Source: PUND01 sp046538345 (GTDB taxonomy: Bacteria; Planctomycetota; Phycisphaerae; SM23-33). Taken from it: DNA of 16,156 nt. The position numbers were made by a program, and so were the translations under genes. Position 1 is the stretch's first letter, and every line of letters begins with the position of its first letter. Positions 15,375 through 16,156 of the stretch are shown piece by piece. Under the pieces are notes generated by a model. The model made no database searches. It saw only the letters and a list, made by a program, of their open reading frames with translations, and was not told where the DNA came from. The stretch is taken from the NCBI GenBank assembly GCA_046538345.1, contig JBKHJB010000031.1, positions 1-16,156 on the forward strand. Reading direction: 5' to 3'.

Positions 15375-16156
15375 ATGCGCAAGGGTGACGGGTTCGTGGT
15401 GATTGTACTGTTGGCGGCATGTGCCGGCGGCTGCGCCGGTCCGTCGGTCGATGTGACGCATATTCTCCCGGCCGCTGTTGAGTTGCCGGCGGGCGGAGAG
15501 GTCCGACCGGACCGCTTTGAAGTAACCGGCGGCGGAGAGCAGTGGATAAGCGAGTTTCTCCGTACGGAGGTGCAGCGGCGGATGGCGGGCTTGAGCGGTT
15601 CCGCAGGCGCCGAGGAACCGCTGGCCGTCGGTGGCGAGGTTACCGTCGAGGTCACCGACGAGTCCGGCGTGCGCCAGGCCCGCGGGTACGACGAGCACGG
15701 CCGGGCGCGGACGGTCGAGTTACCCTACCTTGTCAGGACGGTGGAGGCGGGGGTCGTGTTCTCTATTGCGCCGGCCGGTGGCGGCAAAGCCGTGGAACTG
15801 GAAACGCATCCCAGCTATGTGTCCAATGAGGATCCTCGCCTGCGCGGGCAGTACGGGCTTTATCGCGGCGACGATCCGGACCGGGTTCCGCCGACCGAAG
15901 AGATTGTGCGGGAGCTGCTGGCTCAGTGCGTCGAGGAGGTTCGAGGCATGGTCGAGCCGGTGCTGGTGCCGGTGGCGCTGCAATTCCGCTATGCGGGCGG
16001 CGAGTCATCACAGGCCGGTCTGGCTGCCGTCGAGAAGGGCGATTTCGAGGGGGCGGTCGAGCATTTCAGCAAAGCTGCCGAACAACGCCCGGATGACGTG
16101 GCTGTGCTTTTCAACCTGGCGGCTGCGTGCGAGGCGACCGGTCTGCTTGCCGAAGC
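15375..16156 (+). CDS. TPR-containing lipoprotein, partial at window end
   Basis: An open frame runs from the ATG to the last base (260 codons, no stop). It starts MRKGDGFVVIVLLAACAGGC: a hydrophobic stretch and lipobox LAAC (Cys16; a second candidate is Cys20), so an exported lipoprotein is likely. The middle part (about 25-205) is not recognised. From about 213 a tetratricopeptide repeat begins (AVEKGDFEGAVEHFSKAAEQ, then DDVAVLFNLAAACEATG), and more repeats probably follow beyond the window. GGGAG lies 9 nt before the ATG. It is the only gene on the plus strand and is divergent from the phosphatase-like lipoprotein gene across a 140-bp gap. It has GC-rich codon use like its neighbours, which supports a real gene. 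Confidence 0.85.
   Translation, partial: MRKGDGFVVIVLLAACAGGCAGPSVDVTHILPAAVELPAGGEVRPDRFEVTGGGEQWISEFLRTEVQRRMAGLSGSAGAEEPLAVGGEVTVEVTDESGVRQARGYDEHGRARTVELPYLVRTVEAGVVFSIAPAGGGKAVELETHPSYVSNEDPRLRGQYGLYRGDDPDRVPPTEEIVRELLAQCVEEVRGMVEPVLVPVALQFRYAGGESSQAGLAAVEKGDFEGAVEHFSKAAEQRPDDVAVLFNLAAACEATGLLAE

Overview
The window is GC-rich and carries, on the minus strand, one long co-directional gene cluster from about 12,810 down to 98. It encodes a complete [FeFe] hydrogenase module: the redox repressor Rex, the three subunits of a soluble NAD-linked (probably electron-bifurcating) hydrogenase HydC-HydB-HydA, a four-gene signalling cassette, and all three H-cluster maturases HydE, HydG and HydF. 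Neighbouring genes overlap by 4-41 bp or lie 7-32 bp apart. The exception is a 141-bp gap before hydF, so a single transcript is likely. Three further genes, all predicted lipoproteins, fill the right-hand end.

Regulation is readable in the DNA. Upstream of rex there is a sigma70-type promoter (TTGACC, 16 bp, TATACT) whose -10 box abuts a perfect 16-bp palindrome, TGTGAA-N4-TTCACA. This matches the Rex operator core. Rex should therefore repress its own operon when NADH/NAD+ is low and release it when NADH builds up, so that the hydrogenase is made to discharge reducing power as H2.

The most unusual part is the signalling cassette at 3968-7950. Its first gene fuses ferredoxin clusters and an H-cluster domain with altered active-site motifs to a further Fe-S domain and a histidine kinase, and has no membrane segment. 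It looks like a soluble H2 or redox sensor kinase. Two stand-alone receiver proteins of an atypical subfamily follow, and then a receiver-histidine kinase protein. None of the three receivers carries a DNA-binding or enzymatic output domain. The only DNA-binding protein in the operon is Rex. The cassette may therefore control the hydrogenase or another partner through protein contacts, or feed a regulator encoded elsewhere.

How the genes fit together: HydC, HydB and HydA exchange electrons between NAD(H), probably ferredoxin, and protons/H2. HydE, HydG and HydF build the diiron subcluster of the H-cluster for HydA and, presumably, for the sensor. The sensor kinase and receivers report H2 or redox state, and Rex reports NADH/NAD+.

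To the right, two overlapping minus-strand genes encode a lipoprotein of unknown function and a lipoprotein with a HAD/LNS2-like phosphatase domain. A divergent plus-strand lipoprotein with a TPR start runs off the window end. The lipoproteins suggest a Gram-negative-type envelope, and the hydrogenase an anaerobic or fermentative life. An uncultured planctomycete or similar lineage is a guess only. No RNA genes, CRISPR arrays, insertion sequences or phage genes are visible, and no gene-free stretch exceeds 300 bp.
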